Shown here in pieces: positions 37,101 through 43,957 of a stretch of DNA of 64,000 nucleotides. A program made the translations under genes and the position numbers. Numbering within the stretch: the stretch's first letter is position 1; every line of letters begins with the position of its first letter. Source of the stretch: Clostridiales bacterium (GTDB taxonomy: Bacteria; Bacillota; Clostridia; Christensenellales; Borkfalkiaceae); the NCBI GenBank assembly GCA_015069495.1, contig SVIN01000004.1, forward strand, positions 25,166 through 89,165, written 5' to 3'. The notes under the pieces were generated by a model. The model was not told the DNA's origin, ran no database searches, and worked only from the letters and a program-made list of their open reading frames with translations.

Positions 37101-39682
37101 TAGCTTGCGGTTGTATTGGAACTATGCAGGTGAGATATGACCATTACACGGTAGAACAAGGGATTAACCTTGGAGAATTTGGCGCATGTTACGGTGAGTT
37201 CTATTACAGATCTTGCGCATGCGGTCAATCGGCAAGTCATTCCTACTATAACTCTTGCGCTCATAATTGGTCGGATAACAGTTACTACGATGAAAACGGT
37301 CAGTGGATTAACGTGGAAGCACGTACCTGCTCCAACTGCGGTCTTCGTTACGATCATTCTTACTATTCGGTAAAAGATCGTGAAAACTGTACGTTGACGA
37401 CGTATCATACGGTTTTGATTACCATCAACGGTACGATTGTTGTGGATAAACATTATCAAACGGTAGAAGAAAGCCATGATTATACAATCGTTGGTACTTT
37501 GATGAACGGTGAAGGTTCGACCTGTGAAGACGGCGTAACCATCACGTACACGTGTAAGGATTGCGAATATTCGTACAGCTATGAAACGCACAGCCATGAA
37601 ACGTTTGCAAAAGAAACCATTGATTTGTTCGACGTAGGCAGTGTTTGCGGCGGTTATGCATACGTATACGGATGCGCTTGCGGTTATCGCGGCTCGTTAG
37701 AACTTGACAGCCTTTGCGATGATCGTACACAAAGTTGTAACCTTTGGATTGAAGATGCGCTTAGAACCACGCAGTACAACATGCAGTATATTTATGGCAA
37801 TAGCTATGGTTATAGTGCATACGTCTATATCTGTGCGGTGACCGACCCTGCGGATAGAGCTTGCGCGTATAAGATTAGATATGCATCGTATTGGTTGAAG
37901 GATGAAAATTCGTGTACCGCTTATCAATATCAAACCTGGCAGTTTGGTTATAACCAAGAAACCGATACTTGGTTGTATGAAGTAACCTTCAAGACTGGCA
38001 GCAGCAGAATGTATCACGACTATATTGTTACCAACGTAGATACGGATACGGAAAAGGGTACTAAGTACGATTGTCCTGATTGCGGCAGTTACCATTACTA
38101 TCTTGACTCCTATGATGCGGAAGGCCGCCATAGTGGTTGGCAAAGAATTGTTGCCAATACCTTGGATAACAGCTATGATAAATACCGTGAAGAAGTTTAC
38201 GAATATGCTTATTTGGACGGTTCTCAATATACCAGCCGTGATTATTATAAGGTAACTTATTCGCATGGTTCGACTTATTGGCGTGAAACGTTGAGAACGG
38301 AACAAGTTTATGAAGGAACGTTTGGTTACGATGGCCGTGAAGTGTTAAGTTCTTACTCGAATTCCAATGGTAGCACTTGGACGGAAAACTCTGCGTACGT
38401 ATGGCATCAAACCGCATATCGTCATACCACTTATACCATTTACACCTATCATGAAGAAAATGGTACCTGGTATAGATATGATTATACCTATACCTTCGGT
38501 GATGATACGTGGTCTCAAATAACCGTTTATACTGATTCTAACGGCAATACCCATACGCAAGAAAACGCGTGGTTGTGGTATAAGGGTTACGAATATGAAA
38601 CGCTTGACTACTATGTAGAAGGCGCATCCTGGTATAAATACGAACGTACTTATACGTTTGAAGACGGTTGCGGTTGTACGTGCACGACTAGATACACCAA
38701 CAGCGACGGTGCAGATGAAACGAAGGAAGAAAACGTTTGCAAACTTTGGTCTAGCAAAACATTGAAGGCGCCTACCTGTACACAAGATGGTTTGGCTTGT
38801 TACGTGTGCGAGGTTTGTGAAGTGGAAACGAATCATTATACGCTTAGCCCCAATGGTCACAGCTGGCATCAGATTAGAGAGGATTGGTATTATTGTTTCC
38901 GTTGCGGTTTGGAAAATGCAAACGGAACAAGCGGTAGTGTTATCATGGAAGATTTGACCGCAACCTATGGTAACGGCGAAAACTACGTGGTAGGCTACTA
39001 CGCACAAAACAACGTTGCGTTCACCACCTATATCAGCCTTATCTGGGAAGATAACGAAGTAGCGATTTGGTCGGGTATTGACTTTATCGAAATCGAGGGT
39101 ATCCGCGCGTATGCGTTCAGCAAGGCACAGGTAGATGCATGGGCAACCGAAAACGGTTATACGGGTTATGATATCAGATTCTCGTTTGTTCCCGATGGCG
39201 CAGACGGCAGTTTCGATTATGGTATTACCTTTACCGAAATGATGGAAGTGGGCGATATCACTACAAGCGTATCCTTTACCGATTATGTTGGCATGGGTGA
39301 AACGAAAGTCTATACCATCACGCCTACGGCAAATGGTACGTGGACGTTTACCTCGAGAGCATATAGCGATACGTATGTAACGTTGTGTGATGCAGAAGGC
39401 AACTATCTTGCTTATGATGATGATAGCGCTCATAATTATAATAACTTCTTGCTGACGTATTATTTGGAAGCAGGAAAAACCTATCAGCTTCATGTAAGAT
39501 GGTATCATTCTGATAGAGGTGGTAGCATGCCTTTGGTTTTCACGCAAGAGGTTGATCCCGAAGTAGAAGAAGAGATAACGGAAGGCGACTCCATGACGAA
39601 CGAGGATGGTAGCTTCGATGTTTCCATTAATACTGATTATATCTATAATGCGGGTAACAACGATTATACGACCGTATATTGA
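28133..39682 (+). CDS. Giant Cys-rich repeat lipoprotein, 3849 residues
   Basis: The ATG lies 7 bases after GGAGG. Residues 1-27 are a lipoprotein signal peptide (SLGFVAC, lipid-bearing Cys27). Residues about 145-830 hold about 30 tandem copies of an 18-22-residue unit of the type D-x-N-K-D-H-x-C-D-Y-G-C, whose acidic loop and paired Cys resemble calcium-binding or metal-binding repeats. Longer C-x2-C segments ending in GH follow (for example ATCTASGSTVYTCTDCNH). Then come a helical region (about 1460-1850), a Tyr/Asp linker, and about seven longer Cys repeats of roughly 150 residues (34390-37700). Two PPC-like beta-sandwiches start near residues 2873 and 3720. No catalytic motif or LPXTG is seen. 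It is monocistronic, with strong promoter and terminator. A surface scaffold, adhesin or metal-binding role is inferred. Confidence 0.85.
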   Translation: MKMKNKLLASILSLLMVVCCSLGFVACGETTCSHRWDEWTLVTDATCTEQGVQERVCFECGEKETENFEAYGHNWKAATCSAPKTCKTCGETTGGLGDHAFVVEWADGETRKSNATCTSGAVYYKSCECGAISDSDENTFTLGEPIAHQDNDKDHTCDFGCGEAFGECADGDFDHACDYGCDKVWGECVDEDKDHACDYGCAKIFGLCADNNKDHACDYGCDKAFGECADGDKDHDCDYGCDKILGEHTDGDDNDHLCDYGCGLIADEGCYDVVVDGACDECGAIIGHVCEDADKDHACDSCSAYMGVHEDTNSDHNCEYCGKECSVCVDTNSDHKCDYEGCGKTLSECVDDNKDHKCDYAGCAATLSACADEDKDHKCDFTGCKAALSECIDENKDHYCDYAGCGERLSACADDNNNHVCDYESCQAKTSECGDKDNNHICDYKGCKATLSACADENKDHKCDYTGCNAVLSECKDEDKNHDCDYTGCNEVCGAHTDGDDNDHLCDYGCGVIADDGCYDTVVNGKCDECGADINHECVDAGKDHACDICSKSMGEHEDGNKDHACDYGCTTAIGAHEDTNKDHKCDYGCATAFGVCEDANADHACDYGCNKVYGTCVDADKNHDCDYAGCAERVGACVDNNKDHTCDHGCGKSFGVCEDINKKDHACDYGCDKTFGECKDDDKDHVCDYTGCTVVHGVCADSNTDNDHVCDYGCKAVLEDCTDAENDGDHICEICGNIEATAHTYSEATCAAPATCSECGATEGSTIDHIDENKDHKCDNGCGKNDMGECADSNTDDDHVCDYGCNAVLEDCIDAENDADHACDVCGKEDVTAHKLEVVSTTNATCYEAATKTLVCNCGHEEEETVGAALGHNITGVTPFERQVAGCEYEEVYECAVCGDEVIGETVYKHKHIASIATPATCANDGLKVFVCACGDEKEPEVIPADATGHNWVEGNVVNGTRTDTCSVCNETKEVTVYTGTTTDEINASDLANKEIALNNANISLGSGVADAIGDQNVTVSADKVEGTDRENLGLGDKLAQVGDSPIYNFTINNGEENISNFGENNYVTITLPYELQEGEDVDSIAIWFITDEGEIESISATYNNGYVTFKTNHFSYYTVTRLTPAERCALYGHGYAVQHVEGSCTKDSYDLYVCVRCHDKYEANRVVADGHNYTSTTNPATCTASGSTVYTCTDCNHTYRTKINATGHKWALVDSAEKTCTADGFEKYGCEYCDDEYTITYVKLSHVYTRTTFAATCTSSGYTLYECDNCDYSYTDNYVEALGHDYNTYEFVWEANGNKAVLNLACSHDATHITSFRLTDSKHIHKEVTKGECSNYVIRKHTATIEVNGVTYTDTIVIEQGNPSHTYSANWTTDDNEHWHECICGAKTDVGAHAFDTYTVTKQATCAENGEKTSYCECGKTQVSVIPKTGKHNYENGTCTGCGATYSEDYYVNLITSIKNINGFAIVIENLSYEFLEENKLGELEIGGYLKQMDIAELVLYVEDGELKGAAIGSIVIFNGPIKNAEARYDMKAYIEGEYMYIVLAGDITGDMYIKMSVEAWIYNILDSMDISVSEMSDGMISFITDTVLPMVDTLIETNSAELNAILEDAFNIIFTFEQQGDGSYVATLDFDKLYALNENLATKSIAEVVDIYFGEGAFDYLVEWALEVLALEPSEIPAYLDELGFDSAELIEKINELARESGAPADYDINDIINEESLEGVALGMLIFEIKDETYVDRFNEVVGALRETSVYEMLNVGSAEDFKANIDDILDAFVNDVAFSFTTDSASMIQSINLSANNAGYTINDMEMNFTFDLEITINGRIDATWSDIVDEIENNIVLPEEGMLNNGILVDGENNGNSGVVRPDAPNTSAWESADDFSYELEYDSIYSYNDSYDNDYDVGYDSGYDAEIVLPEKAKLNSAYQKNYNEMWSGNAIYQGVEYHYNNGIRIEVYKNDYNKLGYIMYRPDCSGWIEYQACYARIRYQFMLAPVVIDGSDVILVIDEYTREVVGLFETENGAKAVYEDGTEKEIVIDVEGNGGNIARVYADIYFQVFEDAEGIITWSEYVDYYYNAEKQEYANNSQHELEYEYIPNGERCGEDGTLRRITCKHCDYYQERTIYYCEWEYDVVIDFAEYTECGGKAIVNRCAHCGYISHVRRMDLNCKMSEAVEEEIFDENGQVIGYQATSTCLNCGLVFVEKAWTEHYSVCGYTEYRGAYIYKAEDCIFEYVQYSSYEEHDYQYEYELYGDDCNSSYKVIETCTKCDYKSTWRASGHRYESFEINLGEYGCEGYIGGNRCAICKTIDEYLKMDIRCNVGEQPTPDEVIGEDGIVHYVMTATCPDCGLRFVVEQWSIVQSICVTNDYQSMKIYSGEDCIFDYTQVRINDTHNYEYTYEWSGETPDCNQEYKVNHYCTKCGEGDYWYGIGHKTDYFHTELSEYGACGGWLEGESCVICGELINMYGMNIHCPMEGGPAEEWVDEYGNIHTVKRATCPVCGLTSVEEWWSEQTSSCVRYEYNKQTISINGVCIFEDIRSSYQENHNYEYEYEFFGEGCEDGYRVTQTCTLCGQSWTHEGWGHRRDYREVYLTEYGFCGGRLEERYCSICDTVIDAYIYDDYRCDWQSVGTTPDGYTVQECARCGGQKLFKATNTEKDENCYYQHTESYVYIMDEEEVCRSERTYGMTEHNYTYSFDMNGESCKDGYTVYETCTNCGHYSETYNTHHNTYTIYRLEADGSYCEEHHARVYGCPCGYSYAIEYDIGNFNYDVELGMYVCEDCDLVILNTDYGMDEGCYRVHYKPISIILNGEAVYEYVNERRYANHNFVDAEAIVVDGMTCISVTCSKCNEVRETTVNVLEATMEYHGDKDGQYYYDYTFTPSESASYTIRSLENRDTYVRLYEVSLGQLIEIGSNDDGADNLQFLLTSYLTEGKTYIYRIGFLGYDEEGTINFMLTQGVADQTTCNHNHYDSYSQLLEGSESCEDGNLYFTVWVACGCIGTMQVRYDHYTVEQGINLGEFGACYGEFYYRSCACGQSASHSYYNSCAHNWSDNSYYDENGQWINVEARTCSNCGLRYDHSYYSVKDRENCTLTTYHTVLITINGTIVVDKHYQTVEESHDYTIVGTLMNGEGSTCEDGVTITYTCKDCEYSYSYETHSHETFAKETIDLFDVGSVCGGYAYVYGCACGYRGSLELDSLCDDRTQSCNLWIEDALRTTQYNMQYIYGNSYGYSAYVYICAVTDPADRACAYKIRYASYWLKDENSCTAYQYQTWQFGYNQETDTWLYEVTFKTGSSRMYHDYIVTNVDTDTEKGTKYDCPDCGSYHYYLDSYDAEGRHSGWQRIVANTLDNSYDKYREEVYEYAYLDGSQYTSRDYYKVTYSHGSTYWRETLRTEQVYEGTFGYDGREVLSSYSNSNGSTWTENSAYVWHQTAYRHTTYTIYTYHEENGTWYRYDYTYTFGDDTWSQITVYTDSNGNTHTQENAWLWYKGYEYETLDYYVEGASWYKYERTYTFEDGCGCTCTTRYTNSDGADETKEENVCKLWSSKTLKAPTCTQDGLACYVCEVCEVETNHYTLSPNGHSWHQIREDWYYCFRCGLENANGTSGSVIMEDLTATYGNGENYVVGYYAQNNVAFTTYISLIWEDNEVAIWSGIDFIEIEGIRAYAFSKAQVDAWATENGYTGYDIRFSFVPDGADGSFDYGITFTEMMEVGDITTSVSFTDYVGMGETKVYTITPTANGTWTFTSRAYSDTYVTLCDAEGNYLAYDDDSAHNYNNFLLTYYLEAGKTYQLHVRWYHSDRGGSMPLVFTQEVDPEVEEEITEGDSMTNEDGSFDVSINTDYIYNAGNNDYTTVY
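28570..30620 (+). repeat. In-gene tandem repeats of about 54-66 bases
   Basis: About 30 in-frame copies encode the D-H-x-C-D-Y-G-C unit. Two subtypes alternate in blocks: CDYGC and CDYxGC. A longer block containing DGDDNDHLCDYGCG...CDECG occurs twice (near 28870 and 29620), which points to a segmental duplication inside the array. Confidence 0.85.
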
Positions 39683-39717
39683 TATGAAAAATCCATTGTC
39701 ATAAGACAAAAAAGTTT

Positions 39718-39753
39718 GGCTATCGCAAGTTTATCTTGCGATAGCCTTTCTTT
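39718..39753 (+). terminator. Terminator of the giant lipoprotein gene
   Basis: GGCTATCGCAAG and CTTGCGATAGCC form a perfect 12-bp stem with a 5-base loop, followed by TTTCTTT, 36 bases after the stop. Confidence 0.9.
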
Positions 39754-39780
39754 AATGAATGCGTGCAACAGCAGGTTGCC

Positions 39781-39808
39781 GTCACTCTGGAGTGAAGCGA
39801 TAGAGTCT
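39781..39808. repeat. Solo copy of the GIY-YIG unit repeat
   Basis: GTCACTCTGGAG, then GCGATAGAGTCT with TGAA in place of CGTA, matches 26 of the first 28 bases of the 32-bp repeat at 24150. No nuclease gene or second arm is nearby. Confidence 0.7.
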
Positions 39809-39865
39809 ATAAAAAAGGATTCTGCATATTTAAACTTTATATGGTGAAAATAACGATAAGAGGAC

Positions 39866-39894
39866 TTGCAAAAGCCATAAAAGTATGATATAAT
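39866..39894 (+). promoter_or_regulatory. Promoter of the GH78-like/GH28 operon
   Basis: TTGCAA at 39866-39871 and TATAAT at 39889-39894 have a 17-base spacer. The 31-bp AraC-type element of the other promoters is not convincingly present upstream. Confidence 0.7.
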
Positions 39895-39928
39895 ATCAAA
39901 GATAAATGATGTTATCGGGGGTAAAAAA

Positions 39929-41356
39929 TTGAAAGAGTATTTATTGCCGAAAAGGGTTGTAGATGGTACAAATATTGAAAATCAGGACACGCTTTTCCGC
40001 TCGAAGGGGTTGTACGCGACCATCAATTACGATGTGAAAGCGTGGAACCAATACCTGAAAATGTCAGGCGTGGGTTCGTTTATCGTCTTGGATTTCGGGA
40101 AAGAAATGCATGGCGGTGTACGCTTACTGACCGATTGGATAGAAGGCGTAACCTGCAAGGTGCGTATACGTTTTGGGGAAAGCTTGGGCGAAGTCAACTC
40201 TGAATTGGGTGAAAAAAATTCGCAAAATGCCCACAGCGTGCGTGATTTTGAGGCGATATTATGCGCTTACGAGGATGCTACGTTGGGGCAAACGGGCTTT
40301 CGGTTTGTCCGCATCGACTTCGTGGAAGGGATATTTGTTTATTTTAAAAATATCTATTGTGAAAATCACAGATTTAGCAAGAAACCCGTGTATATCTATC
40401 ATGGCGCGGATCAGAGAATTTCCGACATTTTCCAAGCGGCGAAACGTACGGTGGATTTATGTTCCAGTTCAGGGGCCGTTTGGGATGGGATTAAGCGCGA
40501 TCGCATAGTATGGGCGGGGGATTTAGCCCCCGAAGTCATGGCGCTCAGCACGATTTACGGGCGTGTTTCCGTGATAGAAAGAAGCTTGGATATCGCCAAG
40601 AACATCGCGCCGTTGCCCAAATTCATGAACGGTATTTACACCTATTCGATGTGGTGGGTTATCATGCTTGCCGATTATTACAAGGAATTTACTTGTACCG
40701 CGTATATCAAAAAACAGTTACCCTATCTTGTCGGCTTGATGGACGTAATGGACGATTTGGTGGACGATGAGGGTATGCTTAGTACGAAAACGCGGTATAT
40801 CGTCGATTGGCCGACGAGGGGAACGGAAGATGAACTTGTCGGGGTTCGTGCAATTTTCCTAATGGCGATGAACGGGGCGGAGTATCTGTTCCGCGAGTTT
40901 GGTTTGTCCGTTGAAAAAGTCGCGAAAATCAAGAGAAAATTGCTGATGCAACCTTTACAGGTAAAGGAGAAAAAGCAAGTCATTGCCTTGAAGTATTTTG
41001 CAGTCGGTGAAATTACGGATGAGGAATATGCAAAATTGATTGAAGGCAGGGCAAAGGGTTTTTCCACGTTTATGAGCTATTATATATTATCTGCGATTGC
41101 ATCCCGCGATGAACCTTTGGCAGTTGAGTTAATGAAGGAATATTACGGTGCAATGTTGGATAGAGGCGCGACGACGTTTTGGGAAGATTTCCAGGTGGAA
41201 TGGTTGGAAGGTACGGGCAGGATTGATGAATACGACCCGACCAAGAAAGATATACACGGTGATTGCGGGGCGTATTGTTACGTGGGCTTCCGTCACAGTC
41301 TTTGCCATGGTTGGTCGTCGGGCGTTGTGAAATTTATTAAGGAGCATTGTCATTGA
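39929..41356 (+). CDS. GH78-like alpha-L-rhamnosidase-type protein
   Basis: The 475-residue protein starts with TTG; GGGGG lies 6 bases upstream and no better ATG is in frame. The N-terminal 140 residues form a beta-sandwich with VLDFGKEMHGGVRL. The (alpha/alpha)6-type part carries SGAVWDGIKRDRIVWAGDLAPE, the equivalent of the GH78 acidic signature (DGPxRDRRxWxGD), and TRYIVDWPTRGTEDE. It is shorter than the usual 700-1000-residue GH78 enzymes, having lost accessory modules. There is no signal peptide, so it is probably cytoplasmic and acts on imported oligosaccharides. Its TGA overlaps the ATG of the GH28-like gene, so the pair is translationally coupled. Rhamnose specificity is inferred from family only. 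Confidence 0.75.
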   Translation: MKEYLLPKRVVDGTNIENQDTLFRSKGLYATINYDVKAWNQYLKMSGVGSFIVLDFGKEMHGGVRLLTDWIEGVTCKVRIRFGESLGEVNSELGEKNSQNAHSVRDFEAILCAYEDATLGQTGFRFVRIDFVEGIFVYFKNIYCENHRFSKKPVYIYHGADQRISDIFQAAKRTVDLCSSSGAVWDGIKRDRIVWAGDLAPEVMALSTIYGRVSVIERSLDIAKNIAPLPKFMNGIYTYSMWWVIMLADYYKEFTCTAYIKKQLPYLVGLMDVMDDLVDDEGMLSTKTRYIVDWPTRGTEDELVGVRAIFLMAMNGAEYLFREFGLSVEKVAKIKRKLLMQPLQVKEKKQVIALKYFAVGEITDEEYAKLIEGRAKGFSTFMSYYILSAIASRDEPLAVELMKEYYGAMLDRGATTFWEDFQVEWLEGTGRIDEYDPTKKDIHGDCGAYCYVGFRHSLCHGWSSGVVKFIKEHCH

Positions 41357-42738
41357 TGGTTTACAATATTAAAGAGTACGGCGGGGTCGCAGATGGGAAA
41401 ACGCTTTGCACGGATGCAGTGCAAAAAGCGGTAGATGCATGCAGTGCGCAAGGCGGAGGTATTGTGCGATTCGAGGGGGGCAGGTATGCGTTGAGTACCG
41501 TTTTTCTCAAATCTAACGTAACCGTTCAGCTGGATGCGGGGGCGGAAATTTTAGGCGCGGAAAGGTATTGCGATTACGCGCAGGAAGAAAAGGTGGATTA
41601 TCCGCTTTATCAAGATGCTTCGCACTCGTATTTCCATGCGTCGCTGTTCGTGGGGATTGATTGTGAAAATATCAAAATCACGGGCGCGGGAAAAATTGAC
41701 ATGCGTTCGGTTTGGGATGAAGAAAACGTACGCAATATGGCAAATCGGGGCGCGAAATGTATCGCCTTGAAAAACTGTAAAAACGTGGAGATATCGGGTA
41801 TTGAAATTTGCAACGTAACCGATTTGGCGGTATATTTTGCGGGCTGTGACAACGTGGACGTGTACGGCTTAAAAATGCGGGTATACATCGACGGAATCAG
41901 TCCCGATAATTGTAAAAACGTACGCATTCACGATTGCGATATCGAGACGGGTGACGACGGTATCGTATTCAAATCATCCTATACCTTAAATCGCTTGGAT
42001 ATCTGTAAGGATATTCACGTGTGGAACTGTAGGATAAAAAGCCGTTGCAACGCAATCAAATTTGGTACGGAAACGAACGGTGGGTTTGAGGATATCTTGA
42101 TTGAGGATATTCAAATTGCGAATACGCGCATTTGCGGGATTGCCATAGAAAGTGTAGACGGGGCAATCATTGACGGCATTACCATCCAAAACGTTTCCAT
42201 GCAAAACGTAAACGCGCCGATTTTTATGCACCTTGGCAAACGTATGCGCGGTCCTGAAGGTTTGGAAATCGGGGCAATCAGAAACGTTATTTTGGAAAAT
42301 ATAACCGCGGAAGGTCCGTATGAACCGTATGAAACGGTGGCTTGGAATTACGAATCGTTTTTGAACAACGACGTTTATCAATTGCCTTGGCGTCCGGGAA
42401 GAATCGCATATTATCTGTACGATGATGAAGGGGGCGGGGAGCAAAGCGATTGGCAGATGACATCGAATATCTGCGGTTTAAACGGTAAACCCTTGGAAAA
42501 TATCACCTTAAAAAACGTGCGTTTGCATCTGGAAGGCGTGACGAATCCCGTTCCCGAAGAAGTACCTGAAGAATGTTTGCCCTACCCTGAGGTAAACAGT
42601 TATGGTAAATTTTTACCTGCAAAAGGGATATATTTTAGAAACGTTGACGGTTTAACGATGGAAAACGTTACGGTGAAGACGAATCGCGAGGACGCGAGAA
42701 AGGATTTTGTCTTTGACCGCGTAACCTTTAAACAGTAA
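41356..42738 (+). CDS. GH28-family polygalacturonase-like beta-helix enzyme
   Basis: The ATG at 41356 overlaps the previous stop (TGATG), with AAGGAG 11 bases upstream; two TTG codons a few bases earlier are possible but less likely. The 460-residue protein opens with the GH28 phrase YNIKEYGGVADGKTLCTDAVQKAVDAC and has the parallel beta-helix ladder. Family catalytic elements appear as SPDNC (for NTD) and TGDDGIVFK with Asp200 and Asp201. The usual GHG is replaced by SRCNAIKFGTETNGG, as in exo-acting or rhamnogalacturonan-related GH28 branches. There is no signal peptide, so it likely acts in the cytoplasm on imported uronate-containing oligosaccharides with the GH78-like partner. Confidence 0.85.
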   Translation: MVYNIKEYGGVADGKTLCTDAVQKAVDACSAQGGGIVRFEGGRYALSTVFLKSNVTVQLDAGAEILGAERYCDYAQEEKVDYPLYQDASHSYFHASLFVGIDCENIKITGAGKIDMRSVWDEENVRNMANRGAKCIALKNCKNVEISGIEICNVTDLAVYFAGCDNVDVYGLKMRVYIDGISPDNCKNVRIHDCDIETGDDGIVFKSSYTLNRLDICKDIHVWNCRIKSRCNAIKFGTETNGGFEDILIEDIQIANTRICGIAIESVDGAIIDGITIQNVSMQNVNAPIFMHLGKRMRGPEGLEIGAIRNVILENITAEGPYEPYETVAWNYESFLNNDVYQLPWRPGRIAYYLYDDEGGGEQSDWQMTSNICGLNGKPLENITLKNVRLHLEGVTNPVPEEVPEECLPYPEVNSYGKFLPAKGIYFRNVDGLTMENVTVKTNREDARKDFVFDRVTFKQ

Positions 42739-42740
42739 AA

Positions 42741-42893
42741 CAAGAGGAAAACGCGGGCGGTTACTACGAAGAATTGAAGGCGCAGACGAATAAGATGGCG
42801 TTTAACGGTCAATACTACTATTCGGACAGCGTAGAACGTTCGGCGGCGCAGGTAGCGGCACTCGCACTGAAAAATGGTTATACCAACAAATGA
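42741..42893 (+). pseudogene. Orphan C-terminal gene fragment
   Basis: Right after the GH28-like stop, another frame reads about 50 codons with normal composition (EENAGGYYEELKAQTNK, then MAFNGQYYYSDSVERS and VAALALKNGYTNK) and ends at TGA 42891-42893. It has no start codon or ribosome binding site. It looks like the tail of a longer, deleted gene left at a recombination junction. I do not recognise the parent family. A terminator follows at 42919. Confidence 0.65.
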
Positions 42894-42918
42894 CAATGTG
42901 AATTTTAAAAAGATAACA

Positions 42919-42958
42919 AAAAAAGCTCTTCGAGAAAAGGTTCTTGGAGAGCTTTTTT
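42919..42958 (+). terminator. Terminator after the GH28-like gene and gene remnant
   Basis: AAAAAAGCTCTTC and GGAGAGCTTTTTT pair with one mismatch and end in a T run. Confidence 0.8.
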
Positions 42959-43062
42959 CATGCAGTCTGCTTTTATTAAAGTATAAAAATGAACCGAATA
43001 TGGCGCGGATTCGATTCTCTTTTGGCTTTACTTATCTCATTCATATTGCGCCATAAAATGCG

Positions 43063-43092
43063 AAATGGGCATACCAGGTATGAGTTCAAGTA
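43063..43092. repeat. Short dispersed hairpin element, copy 2
   Basis: AAATGGGCATACCAGGTATG begins a copy of the element seen at 17661 and 48771. Confidence 0.45.
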
Positions 43093-43128
43093 GGTTTAAG
43101 GAAAGCTTTTTGCAAAAGAGTGTAAATT

Positions 43129-43159
43129 TGACAACAAAAACACAAGTATTTGCAACATA
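43129..43159 (+). promoter_or_regulatory. AraC-type operator, site D
   Basis: Heptads TGACAAC and TTGCAAC are 21 bases apart with AAAA and CAA at the fixed inner positions. The element ends 6 bases before the -35 box, exactly as at the three sister sites. The upstream heptad is the weakest of the set. Confidence 0.7.
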
Positions 43160-43165
43160 TTATAC

Positions 43166-43194
43166 TTGCAAATATGATAAAAATTCGTTATAAT
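43166..43194 (+). promoter_or_regulatory. Promoter of the SGNH-GH37-GH31-beta-helix operon
   Basis: TTGCAA and TATAAT with a 17-base spacer. The leader of about 125 bases contains an inverted repeat GTGTCAAT (43227-43234) / ATTGACAC (43258-43265). TATTTGCAA/TTGCAAATA also form a 9-bp inverted repeat overlapping the -35 box. Confidence 0.75.
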
Positions 43195-43327
43195 ACATTT
43201 GTAAGTACGTTACGGAGCGGGATGATGTGTCAATCGGTTAAAAACGTGCGATAAAATATTGACACAATGCAAAACGTCGGGCGTCTACAATCATTTTTTT
43301 AAGAAATGTTTGAAAAGGAGCGGGGAA

Positions 43328-43957
43328 ATGAGCAATATCACTTTTGATGCAGAGGGGAAAACGAAGACAGCAAAAGAGGATATCGAATGGTTGAGAATAT
43401 GGTGCGAGGAAACGAATGAAACAAAACTTCCGCGCGTTGCTCTGATTGGCGATTCTATTACAGAAGGATATTTTCGATTGGTGCAAAAAGCCTTGCAAGG
43501 CATCGCTTTGGTGGATTATCTTGCCACTTCGTATTCCATCAATTCGGCTATATACAATACGATGGTAAAAAGTTTTGCGGATGATTCCGCTTATGCGGTT
43601 GTGCATTTTAATTATGGCTTACACGGCTACAATGTAGATGAAAAAACGTATGAAGCACGTTGCAAGGCATTGTTAGAATATATTTCCCAAAAAGCGAAGA
43701 CAATCGTAGCCACAAGCACGACCGTTTTGGAAAACGATTTAAAAACGGAGAGTGCGCATTGGTTAGAAAAGGTTCGTTTGCGCAATGAATCTTTGGTGAA
43801 AATTGCAACGGAATCTGCTCTTACAGTAGATGATTTGAATGCGCTTAGCCAAGGCTTGCTTGGTGAAAATCGGATGCCTGACGGCGTACACTTTTCAGAG
43901 AAAGGGTATATTGCATTAGCGGAAAGTGTGGTAAAGAGTATTCAAAAGGTGTTATAA
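43328..43957 (+). CDS. SGNH/GDSL-family esterase
   Basis: The ATG at 43328 follows AAAAGGAG; in-frame codons upstream lack a site. The 209-residue protein has block I VALIGDSITEGYF with nucleophile Ser43, block III-like FNYGLHGYN, and block V DGVHFSEKGY with Asp185 and His188, so the full SGNH catalytic set is present. Members remove acetyl or other ester groups from glycans. It lacks a signal peptide and so probably deacetylates imported oligosaccharides in the cytoplasm. It is the first gene of a tight four-gene operon under site D and overlaps the next gene by one base (TAATG). Confidence 0.88.
   Translation: MSNITFDAEGKTKTAKEDIEWLRIWCEETNETKLPRVALIGDSITEGYFRLVQKALQGIALVDYLATSYSINSAIYNTMVKSFADDSAYAVVHFNYGLHGYNVDEKTYEARCKALLEYISQKAKTIVATSTTVLENDLKTESAHWLEKVRLRNESLVKIATESALTVDDLNALSQGLLGENRMPDGVHFSEKGYIALAESVVKSIQKVL

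Noticed and set aside
39829..39859. Possible fifth AraC-type element before the GH78-like promoter
   Set aside because: At the right distance the heptads read TTTAAAC and ATAACGA, and the fixed AAAA and CAA positions are absent, so the match is not better than chance.
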